Of a DNA stretch of 22,786 nucleotides, positions 1 to 17,346 are shown in pieces. Position numbers and translations under genes: made by a program. Within the stretch, counting starts at the first letter, position 1. Every line of letters begins with the position of its first letter. The DNA comes from Saccoglossus kowalevskii. Lineage: Eukaryota > Hemichordata > Enteropneusta > Harrimaniidae. The notes beneath the pieces are model-generated. The model saw only the letters and a program-made list of their open reading frames with translations, was not told the DNA's origin and did no database searches. Location of the stretch: the NCBI RefSeq assembly GCF_000003605.2, contig NW_003155739.1, positions 730,689 through 753,474 of the forward strand, read 5' to 3'.

Positions 1-455
1 CAATTCTCTAATTTTGGTGAATATTTTTGTAATTTTTGGTAAAAAGTGATATTTTCGACTTCTTGTTAAAAACCAATAGTTCAATTGCTTTGATATTACA
101 TATTTAGATACTACATGTAGACCTTTCTCAGATTTGTTCGTTTCGTGATGATATCTTCGATTCTATAATTTTGGTGAATATTTTTGTCATTTTTGGTAAA
201 AAGTGATATTTTCGACTTCTTGTTAAAAACCAATAGTCTGATTGCTTTGATATTACATATATAGGTACTACATGTGGACCTCTCTCAGATTTGTTCATTT
301 TGTGATGGTATCTTCAATTCTCTAATTTTGGTGAATATTTTTGTCATTTTTGGTAAAAAGTGATATTTTCGACTTCTTGTTAAAAACTGCAAGTCCGATT
401 GCTTTGATACTATACATATTGTTCATTTTCTAATGATGTCTTCAGTTCTTTAATT
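1..455. repeat. Tandem satellite, 157-bp period, about 2.8 copies
   Basis: Copies begin near 1, 158 and 315, each opening with the same 'ttctctaattttggtgaat'-type phrase and continuing through 'ggtaaaaagtgatattttcg' and 'cttcttgttaaaaac'. The first two copies are the same length. The third lacks about 29 bp (the 'actacatgtggacc' part) and runs into a short decayed fourth start near 443. The array probably continues to the left of the window. No coding potential is seen. Confidence 0.9.
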
Positions 456-470
456 GAAATGTGCACTGCT

Positions 471-1998
471 AACAGCGGAGCTATCTCAGCCGATAGGCTG
501 CTTGTTTATATGAAAAAAACGTAAAATTTGAACTAGTTTTATCGGGAGAAATTATTTTGGATCACTCGATCACTTCGGTGAATAACACAGACCCGCCATG
601 ATAGTTGTGACGCATTAGTTGATCGGCATGTGTCCTTTGACCCGGTGGGTCAAAAACGCCATTAACCAATCAGAATGCCGCATGGTAATGCCGGTAGAAC
701 TCGAAGTTCTTCGAATGATCGTGATCATAAAACTTACATTGCGGAAGTAAAGCGATGTCGTAGCACGATGTGTTGGTATGGATTTCAGATGAAAACTACG
801 TGTTTTTTTTTGAGTAGCGTGAACTGATCGTGAACTCCGCTTTGCTGATGTTACATCAGGGTGGAATGATTTTGAAAGAATTTTAGCTTTCAATCTAAAG
901 ACTGCGTCTATCATCAGAAAGTATTTACTGCTACTTACAAACAAAGAGGTGCTAATCTTACAAAATTGACTTGTATTGTTTAAAACCGCTACCACACGAC
1001 TATGTCTATTGTTTACAAATTATTATCCACGTCTGGCAGGATGCGTGTCGGTCGGTACGTAAGTAAAATAACAATCTCGTTGCCATATTTTTTGTAGAAA
1101 TTTTACTCTTTTGTTGGGATAAATTTATGTAATTATATATGTGGTTAACGTAAATAAGAAAAAAAGAAAAAGTAAAATAACAATATGACAATAGTCCTGG
1201 TCGGAAGCGTTTCTGTGGTGGTCGCTAATTTTGAGTACCGGTCGGGCCGACCAGCGTGAAGAGATCCCCAATTAAAAAAGCACTGTGGCGGTCTTGCTAA
1301 TCACTGTGGCTGTGTCAGACCGGTGTGGCGGCAAATAGAAGCACTGTGGTGGGACTGCTGGGGAGAACACTGTAGTTGTAGATGTATTGTCTACTTTTAT
1401 TTGGCACTGCTAATTACATACTGTATACAACTACGATGACAAAAATTTAAAGAAAATATGAACAAAATATATTTATATGTAAAATCAGGTAGTTTTGTTT
1501 TGGTCCAGTGGTTGGTGACATAACTAAATAAGTAGTAGCTATAATGCCATTATAATAATTATAAGATAAGAAAGAAGGTAGTCACTCAATCCTGTCATAG
1601 AATCCTAAACATGATATGGCTTCTGTGTCAAAATACAAGTATATGTCAGCACCTCCACTTGCTTTTTTCCTTGTACAAAAATTATTTCAAAAAATAATAA
1701 CTGACAATAGATTATACAGTACATGTTTAATCTATCTATTGATCTCATTAATCAAAATTGATCCAATCAATAATGGCTGACTGGCAGCAATTTTGTTTTA
1801 AATTTTGCCAATATAGACTCGCGCATGTTGTCTTGTAGTCCAAGATATTTAAATTCACTAGATCAAAAAGGAGTATATAAAGTCTTCAATCTTTCATTAT
1901 TTTATATACAGTTTCGTATAAGAGGGACTGTGACTGTGTCCAAGATAACAAAATGAAGTTAGAGAACAATAATAATAAGAATGTATTTTGCAAAACAG
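471..1998. other. Intronic or upstream sequence of the PRPF4B gene, no coding exon found
   Basis: No segment encodes the Lys/Arg/Ser-rich N-terminus expected before the first recognised exon, so this is probably intron, unless an unrecognised alternative promoter lies here. A CCAAT box (666-670, in 'ttaaccaatcag') is present. At 1215-1375 the short phrase 'cactgtggcgg' recurs four or five times in degenerate form. A 126-codon minus-strand open frame at 615-995 has no recognisable domain and I treat it as chance. Confidence 0.5.
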
Positions 1999-9188
<7,190 letters not shown>

Positions 9189-9878
9189 ACTATTGACATT
9201 CTGATGAACTTACGATACTAATCATATTTTAACTATATTACTCTTTTGCTTACTTCAAAAAACAAACAAAAAACATGAAAACATGTTCGAACAATTTCGT
9301 GTGGTTGAATAATATTTTTATTTTGTAACTATATATAGGACTGCTGTAAAATAAGTGATACACAGGCAGTCTGTGATTGAGTGTATATAGGAAGAGAAAG
9401 GCGTTTCTTATCAAATGGTTCATTATCCACTGTATATCTAGATACAAACAAGATGACAGTCAGGTACAGTCTATGAATCATGGTAACTTGTTTTTTTAAC
9501 ATGAACAAACAACAAATATTGTTTTGACTGTGACAAAAATACGCCTGCCTTGTTTTAAAGGTATTCTCGTTTTAATTAGGGAATCAAACCATGTTTAATA
9601 CTTATCTGTTGAGTAACCTCAGCAGTAAGTCTTGTTTTTTTTTCAGCATCATTTTGTGTCATGTTTTTAAAATATTTCGATACCAGATGTGTAAATAATC
9701 TTGGGTTCAATGTCTGTAACTACTATTAAGATGTTTAAACAAATCGAAATGAAGATTTCCATATTTGGGATACATTAGACACACTGCTATTGTTAGGAGT
9801 AGTGGTATTTTTGTCTCGTTGAGTAGGGATTGATTCCAGTTTGTAATTCTGTAGGCATTTATTGTTGGTACATGTAGT

Positions 9879-9884
9879 AATAAA
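9879..9884 (+). terminator. Candidate polyadenylation signal AATAAA
   Basis: This is the first canonical AATAAA downstream of the PRPF4B stop codon, about 690 bp into the putative 3' UTR. Assignment rests only on the hexamer and its position. Confidence 0.35.
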
Positions 9885-10738
9885 AGTGAGACTCTCACCA
9901 AATCTGCTATCTTCTTGTATAGTGTTTGACAGCATCATTAACATATTCCCATGTGCTTTCTCTTTTTTTGTTGGAGAACCACTCTCAACAATTGGATTGA
10001 GTTCAAGTTTGGATAGTACAGCCGAAACTGTAAACGGTATTATGGTATGTTCTGCAGCCTGGTGCAATGTCACGGAGAGAGGGAGAAACTATTTTATATC
10101 ACGTAATGTGAAAGTGTTAATTTTCTAATGCTAATGCAATTTGTTTCTGCTCAATTTGGATGTTGTCTCTATTAAAACCTGTCCTTTGTGTAAGCACTAA
10201 TTATCTATTGCTTGCAAGTTTACAATTCACAGTCAGACATGAAGATGTAATATTCGCCCATAATCTGGGTCAAAAAGTTGTTAAGTTCTCTGAAAGTTTG
10301 TTTGTCTTTTTTCATGCTTTTCAGAGGTTAAGGATGCGATGTATTTCGATTTTATATGGCCTCATGCGGAAGCTGAAAAGTCTGATAACGATGGCTTAAT
10401 TATTTCCATGTATATGCTGCGAGATTCCCCCATTTGAAAAAAAGATGGCTATTCATAATATTGCATTTTATAATTAATTCCTTTTGGAAAAATTCAATTC
10501 TCAAATGGTGACAATAATTGTTCTATACATTCCGTTTTGTGTTTGTATTACCATGACAAAACATTTTTTTAGGTTCCAAAATCTAGCTGAAGCATCCTTA
10601 AGATCCCCCTCCCCAGTTGACTTGTTTTGAATCATACTAGACACATTTTACGTTTGCTTGCATTGTCACTAGGTGGCTGGTTGGAGGAGAGAAGTAACAG
10701 ATGGCTGAACAAGAGGCTCACACAAAAGGTTGACATAT

Positions 10739-10744
10739 AATAAA
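10739..10744 (+). terminator. Second candidate polyadenylation signal AATAAA
   Basis: A canonical hexamer in 'catataataaaacac', just before the tandem repeat at 10764. It could mark a longer PRPF4B transcript. Evidence is the motif only. Confidence 0.25.
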
Positions 10745-10763
10745 ACACAGTAACATCATATTC

Positions 10764-11334
10764 CTTTACCCTATTACCATTTATGAATTTCAAGTTATTT
10801 GCTGACGTTTCTTGTAGATATTAAGTTTAACATTGAAATGATGCAACAAAGTATCATTCTATTCATAATATGTTGAAAATTCATCTTTTATCAGAGATGT
10901 TGAAGTTTAGCAATTGAAAATGAAAGCTATCAGAAAATCCTAAATCTTTACCCTATTATCATTCATGAATTTCAAGTTATTTGCTGATGTTTCATTTGCT
11001 GACATTTCTCGTAGATATTAAGTTTAACATTGAAATGATGCAACAAAGTGTCATTCTATTCATAATATGTTTGAAAATTCATCTTTTATCAGAGATGTTG
11101 AAGTTTAGCAATTGAAAATGAAAGCTATCAGAAAATCCTAAATCTTTACCCTATTATTCATGAATTTCAAGTTATTTGCTGACGTTTCATTTGCTGACGT
11201 TTCTCGTAGATATTAAGTTTAACATTGAAATGATGCAACAAAGTATCATTCTATCCATAATATGTTGAAAATTCATACTTTGTCAGAGATGTTGAAGTTT
11301 AGCAATTGAAAATGAAAGCTATCAGAAAATCTTA
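10764..11334. repeat. Tandem repeat, three copies of 182-198 bp
   Basis: Copies start at 'ctttaccctatta' (10764, 10946, 11144) and end at 'gaaagctatcagaaaatc'. Copies two and three carry a 15-bp internal duplication ('atttgctgacgtttc') that copy one lacks, which explains most of the period change from 182 to 198 bp. Copies are over 90 percent alike by eye. No coding function is seen. Confidence 0.9.
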
Positions 11335-13166
11335 CACCTGTGATTATGGCCTTCTTTTGCAGCATTGCAGTTTATCATTTGATCTTTACTGAACCTCTGT
11401 TTTGCTTTGTTTTCATCTTGTATTATTACAGGCACCAAGGTATGTCATTATGAATTAAAAAACTGCTAGCAATCCAGATTGAAGACCATGTTTCAAGGAA
11501 GAAAAGAACTAAAAACAGCAGTAAAACTTTTTGAAAGTAGTATCAAAGCAACATCTGTATTTGAATTGTTTTATTATTCAAAAGTACTGCTTATTAGTGT
11601 TTGGGTTTTGTTTGTTTGTTTTTACATGTTTGCTTAGGCACTACCTTCACACAAAAACTGTTGCAAAGTTCGAAATTGTGATTTCCTGCCTAGTACTGTT
11701 CTATTGAAGTCACATTTCTATTTCTAAGTTTTGTCTTTGGAGAATAATTCTGTTATTTACATCTAACTTGTAAAGTCACCACCAATATGTACAGTACCGG
11801 CTAATATTGCTTTCAATTCTGCAAATTTGTTTTTGCTGCTGTTTTTTTTTTTTAAAGTTTTTCTAAATAATGTATTTTGATTTTTAATTTGCATGTTATT
11901 GCTTCACTGACAATCATCGTTTACTGATAATATGCAAATATATGCACTGTTAATATATTTACCTTGTATGGATTTGTTGTTTTTTCATCAATAGAGATTT
12001 TACGCAAAGCATGTTATTTAAATGATTATATTAAATTTTGTTAAAACTTCAAAATGATGGCTTGTTTTTCATTTGTGTATAACATACCAGTAGTTGTTTT
12101 TGGGCATTAGATAAGGTTAATGAGAATGAGAAAGGGCAGGACCGCGTGCATTTCACAGCACCTTACTTAGCTGCCTACCTACTTCTGTTCATTGAAATTA
12201 CAACAAATGTTTCAGTGAATGTTTGTTTGTAACCCTGAATATTGTGAAATGAAATTCTTGGATTATTCGGTCGATATTCAAATAAATCCAATTAAATGAA
12301 CTGGTCCATCGTTTAGAGGGATCCAAAATACCAACAGAAATCTTAAAATTTGTTAATCTTGTGAGGTATAAATAAATTTGAAATCTACCTTCAACTAAAT
12401 AATAGCAAAACCAGGGTTTTACTATCCCAAGTTATTACAGCCTTTTTACACTGCAAACTGTTAATCTCAGATCACCACTGAAACGGTATCACATTGTTAC
12501 CATGTCACAATCTTATGTATAAATCGCACATTATGCTGACTTAATAATATATTTGCTGTCGCATACAGAGCAGACCATGGTGTACAGACGTGCTCGTGGT
12601 GTTACCATCTCATTCTGCAAGACTTGAATGCAATTTGGTAAGATAGCCCTCGATTTTCCTAAAATTCAACTCTGATCTACAACTTGCTGTGTAAAACGTG
12701 ATTTTTCTCTGAATTCATTTATCTTTTGCCAAAGACAACGAAAAGCAACACTTGATGAAATCAATGAGTACATACAGCCGTTTCAACATTTTTGTCCATC
12801 TATGGTTCCCATTAATCTGCATATTCTAAGTGATCTTTGAACGATGAAATACAAAAACAACGGATAAAGAGATTAGTCTCCAAGCTTGATGGTGTTATGT
12901 CTATTTTATGCTATTGATAGTACATGCATATATCCTTATATAAATATTCAACATCAAATTATAAAGCATGAAATCGTTGAGTAGTAGTTACATCTTCATT
13001 GCCACTTACTATGGTGATAATTTACAAACAAACTTTTTACCCAAACAAATCCTGTATTAATACCCAACTTATGGTTTTGTCACACTGAAAATGTGGATAT
13101 ACAGAGCAGATGTATATAATATACAGAATGCAAAATCGGCAATTTTTTCTTCTTGATATATCTTCC
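11335..13166. other. Intergenic sequence between two convergent genes
   Basis: AT-rich, with poly-T runs and no convincing exon. It must contain the 3' UTR of the minus-strand transporter, but I found no canonical minus-strand AATAAA (TTTATT on the plus strand) close to its stop codon. A segment at about 12570-12638 is bounded by AG and GTAAGA and could be a small non-coding exon; this is speculative. Confidence 0.5.
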
Positions 13167-13378
13167 TCACAAAGATGTTTCACAAATGGCATCACCAATA
13201 CTGATGTCTGTATGATGATGCAGCCTAGTGACGTTACTTGCATATCTATTCTCAGTGTTTTGTGATTGACATCGTTTGTAGACAATTTGCATAAGAATGA
13301 GAAATGCTGCCAGTAATAATGAACAGCCAGCTGCTATAAATGAGAGGTCATAGTTCAATGAAATGTCATATATCCAAC
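13167..13378 (-). CDS. SLC16-like terminal coding exon 4 (helix 12 and C-tail)
   Basis: The acceptor is 'acgtttcttacag'. The product begins GWIYDISLNYDLSFIAAG, continues into helix 12 (SLLLAAFLILMQIVY) and a 45-residue polar tail with a His cluster, and stops at TGA (13169-13167). The split Gly codon with exon 3 reproduces the family's GPPxGGWxYD motif, which confirms the junction. Confidence 0.92.
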
Positions 13379-16300
13379 CTGTAAGAAACGTATATCGATG
13401 TGAGGATAACATGATTGCACATTTCAAGATATAAATCACAAGGTGATATATGAAATAATTGATCTGATATTTGGAGGATGTAACTCAAATTAAATGTAAA
13501 TTTTAAAATTGATATCAACAATAATGTACAACCTTTTTCATCCTGTGTCAACAAGCATTTTGAAAAATATATTTTGACCATTTTCAAATAGACTGTAGAC
13601 TCCAAATATGCAATAAAATGTACGGCAAGTAATGATTTTATGTTTTTTTGTTACTCACCTCCAAATGGTGGTCCAAGAATGTACCCAATACCACCATAGA
13701 ATAAATACCACCCAACTGCACTTGATAAGTTTTCTGTTCCAATACAGTGTTTTAGAGATACAACACTGTGTAGGGGGACGCTCATACTGTCCGCAATGCC
13801 ATACAATGCTGCGAACAAGGGCATACACTGCATAGTTGCTATTGGCAACAGAAACTAAAAGTGCTGATATGCCACAAACTGTATACCCACAGGCGGCAAT
13901 GAACATTGGAGACACGTACCTCAAATCAACAAAATAGCCATGCAATGAACTCCCCACTATATTACATATTCCAATTATTGTCATCAAGAAAGCAGAATCA
14001 AGTGCGGGTATCCCATCGGATACTGCTCTATTCACTATATGAACCAGGAGTACGAGTTGACCGATAGCAGCTATCAGTACCGTGACACACAGTATACGGA
14101 ACCAGGAATTCGTGTATAACTGTAACGCAAGGTGGTGAGTGATTTTGCGTCTTAAACTTGTACTGTTACGAATTTCTTTGTTCCCGTCATCCTTGCGTGA
14201 TTCAGATGATCGCGTTGCTAACAACGAATTTGCACATTCGTGTTGATTTACATACGTACATCCATTAACATCTCCATTTTTGACTTCTCGGTCATATTTC
14301 GGTGGTGGTCTCATTAACATTCCACATACAACGATATTCATATTGATTCCTGCCATTACAATCATTGCTCCCCTCCATCCGTATTTGTCAATTAACGTCT
14401 GATACAGAGGCGGAAATACCATTATGCCGACACCGAATCCAGCAAAGACGATGCCATTGGCTAGTGCGTGTCGTTTGTGGAAATACTGTCCCACGATCAC
14501 GACGCTTGGTCCATAAACAAGTGCAAATGCGAATCCTGAGTTAAAATAAATAATATATTCTCATCAGTAAATGACAATGGCATACGTTATCCAAGAAAAC
14601 CGTGTGCAGTCAACACGTATGGATACATAAAGAAAAAAGGAACAGTGTTTATTTATCAGTGCGTGTGATCAAGATTACAATTAAAATCTGTATGTGTTTA
14701 ATAGATAGCAATAATATACGATGCATTGCACCAGGTCTGTTGTACATGATTTACACTACAATTACAATCCACTGCGTGAAGTCACAGTTAAAGGGCGGTA
14801 GTCGTCGCGCCATACATGCGCGAGATATATGGGTCTCATATAAACAAAGAGATCAGCGAGACGTTACCAAGCTTTAATTATTTTTATAGGTGATTGGAAG
14901 GTATCGAAGGATTCACCGGCGGTAATTAATGCATGTCACGCCCAGGTCGAACCTCAATACTTGTGATTTCCATTGGAAGAACGCATTGGATTATGGGAGA
15001 ATCAATGTTTATCAACACAAATGTCGCACATGCACAGCGCGTCGACCACCGCCCTTTAAGCACTCGATGCCATACCATGGTACTTATAATATAATACATA
15101 TGATACCATAAGATTTTTTCGGTGGATTGGGATTTGCTGACTAAAATATATATACTTGCTATTTTTTATTCCTTCATTTTTGAAAAGAGATTACAGCAGT
15201 TGCGTTCACATTAGTCGGGACCCACATCGGGACCCCTTCGGCTCGTGTCGAAATCACGCCCTCATTCGTCGATCTGTTGTTTGACCAAGAAATGGAAATA
15301 GATACGCATATGATGATAATAATAATTGCTATATTGAAATTATATCCATTTGTTGTTATGGTATTACGAGTTATCGTGCACATAAACGGCAAAGAAGATT
15401 CGAAAAACAATTATTTTTATACGACAATTTAGCATTGCAAAAAAACACCGGTTGCGAGCAGCACATGTACAAATATGCGTCGCTGACGACGGTTTGCATT
15501 CATTTCACTCATTACTACAGCATCCGATCATATATAGCTTCACTTCCCTCCGTCGTCATGCCATACTACTGATACTAATATGAATCAGTTTATGTTCTCT
15601 TAAATTCATGCAGCAAATCTCGACACGTGCCGAGTTTCGGCCCCAAGAATCCATCAGAACCGAGTTCGGTTTTTTTCGGCACGTGCCGACTTTGTCCCGA
15701 GTCTCGGCACGTGCTGAGATCTCCAACTGTGAACGTCAATTGCATTGGTTTATATAATGGCTTATATTAAATCTTTACTACGCCCCTATTATCACAAAGA
15801 TGATCTCAGACAATTTCAATTTCTAGCACTGAAGCATTCTGTGAACAAACAGGTTCTGGTGACGCATACTTCTTTGGATGTACTCCCTTGGTGGACTACC
15901 ATGGGTAACCTAACCCAATGGGTCAGTGTACCCCCAAACTGAGCATGGCATTCACCATGGAAGCTTTAGGAATGGAGTAGGACTCTTATTAGACTTGCCA
16001 GTGCATCACCTCTGGTAGAAAATGACTGCAGTTCAGAGCGCACAAACTGCCATCTAAAACAAATTAAGGGTCGTAATACGACAATGCAACAGTGGAAACA
16101 CAGCTCAACAATGTAGTACAAGGTCATGCAGGTGTACAAGTTACACGCCTGGGGGAGCTCAAACTATTACAGTAAAGTACAAGGCCGTTTTAGCCATTTT
16201 CAAACTGTGTGCAGTGCCCAAATTCCGACTATACCAGAGTCATTTGCGATGCTATTGCGAATGGCTTAAAAGAACTACCATCTTCTCTACCCAATTACTT

Positions 16301-17127
16301 TTGTATTGGTAAAACGCATATGGGAAATCTCTGACATAAAAAATGCTATTAACACCATTCTGTATTGCACACAAATCTCACTTTCAATATTTTACTGATT
16401 GTGATTGTCTGAATATGATGTTATTTGAGTGTGTGTAAATTATAAACTTATAAATTCTTACCAACTGTTATACCGTAACTGAATATGAATATGTTGACAC
16501 TGTTAGCAAATGCACTGAAAAATATACCCGTACTAGATAATACACCACCAATAACAACCAATGGCTTGGTTCCAAATTTATTATTCAAAATGCTGACCAA
16601 GGGCCCTACACACAAAAGAGAAATAGATAGGGAATTGAGCGAATGCAGAATTTAACCTCATAAGCTATATTGAAATAAGAGCAATGATATATTTACAAGT
16701 TGTCTAATTCATTGCAAGAAATTATTATTAAATGGCGGTGGTCGTCGCGCCGCGTCCTGTTCGATATGGGACTTATAGCAACGTATACAACGCGTGTAAA
16801 ATACATTGTTTATTTACATGAAATCCGAACACGCGCTGCGCTACAACCACCGCGCTTTAACAGATGAAATATGTATATAACCACATACATTCGACTTGGG
16901 GAAACCTTACCTGGGAAAAACATTACGCCTGATTGCAGCGATACAATTGAAGCCGTTTTTCCAGCACCCTCTCCGAAATAGTCCATGAATTTTACCAGAA
17001 ATACTCCCATACTCAATTGACATCCAGCCATCAACATTTGTAAGCTATGGCTACTTAAAACTATAAGCCAACCACAGCACCATTCCGATCCACCAAAGTC
17101 GTTGCAAGCCATTAAGATTAGGCAGAC
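13167..17127 (-). CDS. Monocarboxylate transporter-like protein (SLC16 / MFS), complete but frameshifted
   Basis: This is a 12-helix major-facilitator carrier of the plasma membrane; SLC16 members move lactate, pyruvate and related monocarboxylates, often with protons, and some carry other substrates. Coding exons on the minus strand join 17112-16911, 16605-16462, 14535-13659 and 13378-13167, all GT/AG. The SLC16 motif YFHKRHALANGIVFAGFGVG (start of helix 5) is intact. The helix-1 motif is divergent (GGSEWCCGW instead of DGGWGW-type). A long polar loop (about residues 190-245) separates helices 6 and 7, and a polar C-terminal tail ends in ETSL. The summed coding length is 1435 bases, one more than a multiple of three. 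The reading frame shifts at a GGG run (13819-13821 on the plus strand), beyond which the other frame is clearly transporter. Without that base the protein would be 477 residues, normal for SLC16. Substrate cannot be assigned from sequence. Confidence 0.9.
13659..14535 (-). CDS. SLC16-like coding exon 3 (helices 4-11), contains a frameshift
   Basis: The acceptor is 'atttattttaactcag' and the donor GGAG|GTGAGT. The first frame gives FAFALVYGPSVVIVGQ, the SLC16 YFHKRHALANG motif, the polar loop and helices 7-9, ending in SVANSNYAVYA. Transporter similarity then resumes in the frame one base later with LFAALYGIADSMSVPL and 'NLSSAVGWYLFYGGIGYIL'. The switch lies within or beside CCC on the minus strand (13821-13819). 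If uncorrected, translation continues about 55 residues in the wrong frame with no transporter features. Confidence 0.9.
13819..13821 (-). other. Single-base frameshift site in the SLC16-like gene
   Basis: The minus-strand run CCC sits where the reading frame must skip one base to keep the transporter sequence going (NYAVYA, then LFAALYG). Deleting one C restores both similarity and a total coding length divisible by three. Candidate causes are a sequencing or assembly error, a null allele or true pseudogenisation. Nothing resembles a programmed frameshift signal. Confidence 0.8.
14788..15059. mobile_element. TTAA-flanked MITE, 264 bp (copy 1 of a family)
   Basis: TTAA at 14788-14791 and 15056-15059 flanks an element whose ends are AGGGCGGTAGTCGTCGCGCC and the near-exact reverse complement of that. 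TTAA duplications are typical of piggyBac-type transposition. No transposase is encoded. It lies in the SLC16-like intron 2. Confidence 0.85.
15619..15718. promoter_or_regulatory. Three CACGTG-centred palindromes (E-box cluster)
   Basis: CTCGACACGTGCCGAG (15619-15634), TCGGCACGTGCCGA (15676-15689) and CTCGGCACGTGCTGAG (15703-15718) share the consensus CTCGGCACGTGCCGAG. Their centres are 56 and 28 bp apart. CACGTG is the core bound by bHLH-Zip factors (MYC/MAX, USF and MiT/TFE families). The cluster lies in the SLC16-like intron 2. It could be an intronic regulatory element or the remnant of a repeat; sequence alone cannot decide. Confidence 0.45.
15730..16200 (+). mobile_element. Degenerate DIRS-like (tyrosine recombinase) retrotransposon fragment
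   Basis: A 65-codon open frame (15745-15942) reads YIKSLLRPYYH, then VLVTHTSLDVLPWWTTMGNL and a final VPPN. This fits the RT/RNase H connection of DIRS elements, which typically show RPLxxxLL, then a hydrophobic stretch with LxWWxxxxNLxxGxPxxPP. In another frame at 15953-16015 HHGSFRNGVGLLLDLPVHHLW resembles a decayed RNase H start (usually DASxxGWGxxL...GxW). Stops and frameshifts are frequent, so it is dead. It lies antisense within the transporter's intron 2. The family call is from remembered motif patterns, without a database search. Confidence 0.5.
16462..16605 (-). CDS. SLC16-like coding exon 2 (helices 2-4)
   Basis: The acceptor is 'ctcttttgtgtgtag' and the donor TTG|GTAAGA. The product runs GPLVSILNNKFGTKPLVVI, GGVLSSTGIFFSAFANS and IFIFSYGITVG. 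The NKFGTKP loop corresponds to the conserved helix 2-3 loop (usually xRFGxRxV) of the major facilitator superfamily. Confidence 0.92.
16728..16860. mobile_element. TTAA-flanked MITE, 125 bp (copy 2 of the family)
   Basis: TTAA at 16728-16731 and 16857-16860 flanks ends ATGGCGGTGGTCGTCGCGCC and 'tgcgctacaaccaccgcgct'. The left end matches copy 1 at 14792 closely, and both share a 'gatat..gg..ct.ata' phrase about 30 bp inside. It lies in the SLC16-like intron 1, about 50 bp from exon 1. Confidence 0.8.
16911..17127 (-). CDS. SLC16-like first coding exon (ATG at 17112)
   Basis: On the minus strand a good acceptor ('tcttctgtttttctag', AG at 17129-17128) opens the exon, so a 5' UTR exon probably lies at higher coordinates. 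An in-frame TAG within that acceptor supports the ATG at 17112-17110. It encodes MACNDFGGSEWCCGWLIVL, helix 1, 'GVFLVKFMDYFGEGAGKTA' and the start of helix 2. The donor is CAG|GTAAGG. One base of a Gly codon passes to the next exon. Confidence 0.9.
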
Positions 17128-17256
17128 CTAGAAAAACAGAAGATAATGTATGTGGAGGTCTTCAAGTTAGAAAATTAAACATATGGAAAAATACCATACA
17201 GAGAAGTGGCTGGAAAGTGTCATATAAAAAAAGGGTAACGGATATAATATTTATTT

Positions 17257-17298
17257 GTCATATAATGTCATAATAACGTCATATAATGTCATATTATT
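17257..17298. repeat. Two 21-bp tandem copies of GTCATATAATGTCAT..
   Basis: Units start at 17257 and 17278 and are nearly identical. They lie upstream of the transporter's first coding exon. Simple AT-rich duplication with no evident role. Confidence 0.7.
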
Positions 17299-17346
17299 TG
17301 TCTATTGTATGCTTGTTTGTAAGTGGTGGTCCTAGAATCAGGTGCA

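Larger units (their letters stand above)
9189..10763 (+). other. PRPF4B: PRPF4B 3' UTR and downstream sequence
   Basis: AT-rich sequence follows the stop codon with no recognisable coding exon on either strand; the several 60-110 codon frames are short, overlapping and without domains. The transcript end is uncertain. Two canonical AATAAA hexamers at 9879 and 10739 are the best cleavage-signal candidates. Confidence 0.55.

Noticed and set aside
615-995. 126-codon minus-strand open frame
   Set aside because: No domain, basic Ser/Thr/Arg-rich composition from AT-rich DNA, and no splice or promoter context. Most likely chance.
1912-1998. Upstream extension of PRPF4B exon a from the AG at 1910-1911
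   Set aside because: The frame of exon a meets TAA at 1976-1978. The frame open across this stretch is a different one and would end soon after 2040, losing the PRPF4B similarity.
9735-10399. Overlapping 64-112 codon frames after PRPF4B
   Set aside because: They occur on both strands over the same interval, lack domains, and fit chance in 3' UTR sequence.
13651-13848. Separate small gene on the minus strand in the second frame of SLC16-like exon 3
   Set aside because: Its sequence continues the transporter (helices 10-11) and joins exon 4 in frame, so it is the same gene after a frameshift.
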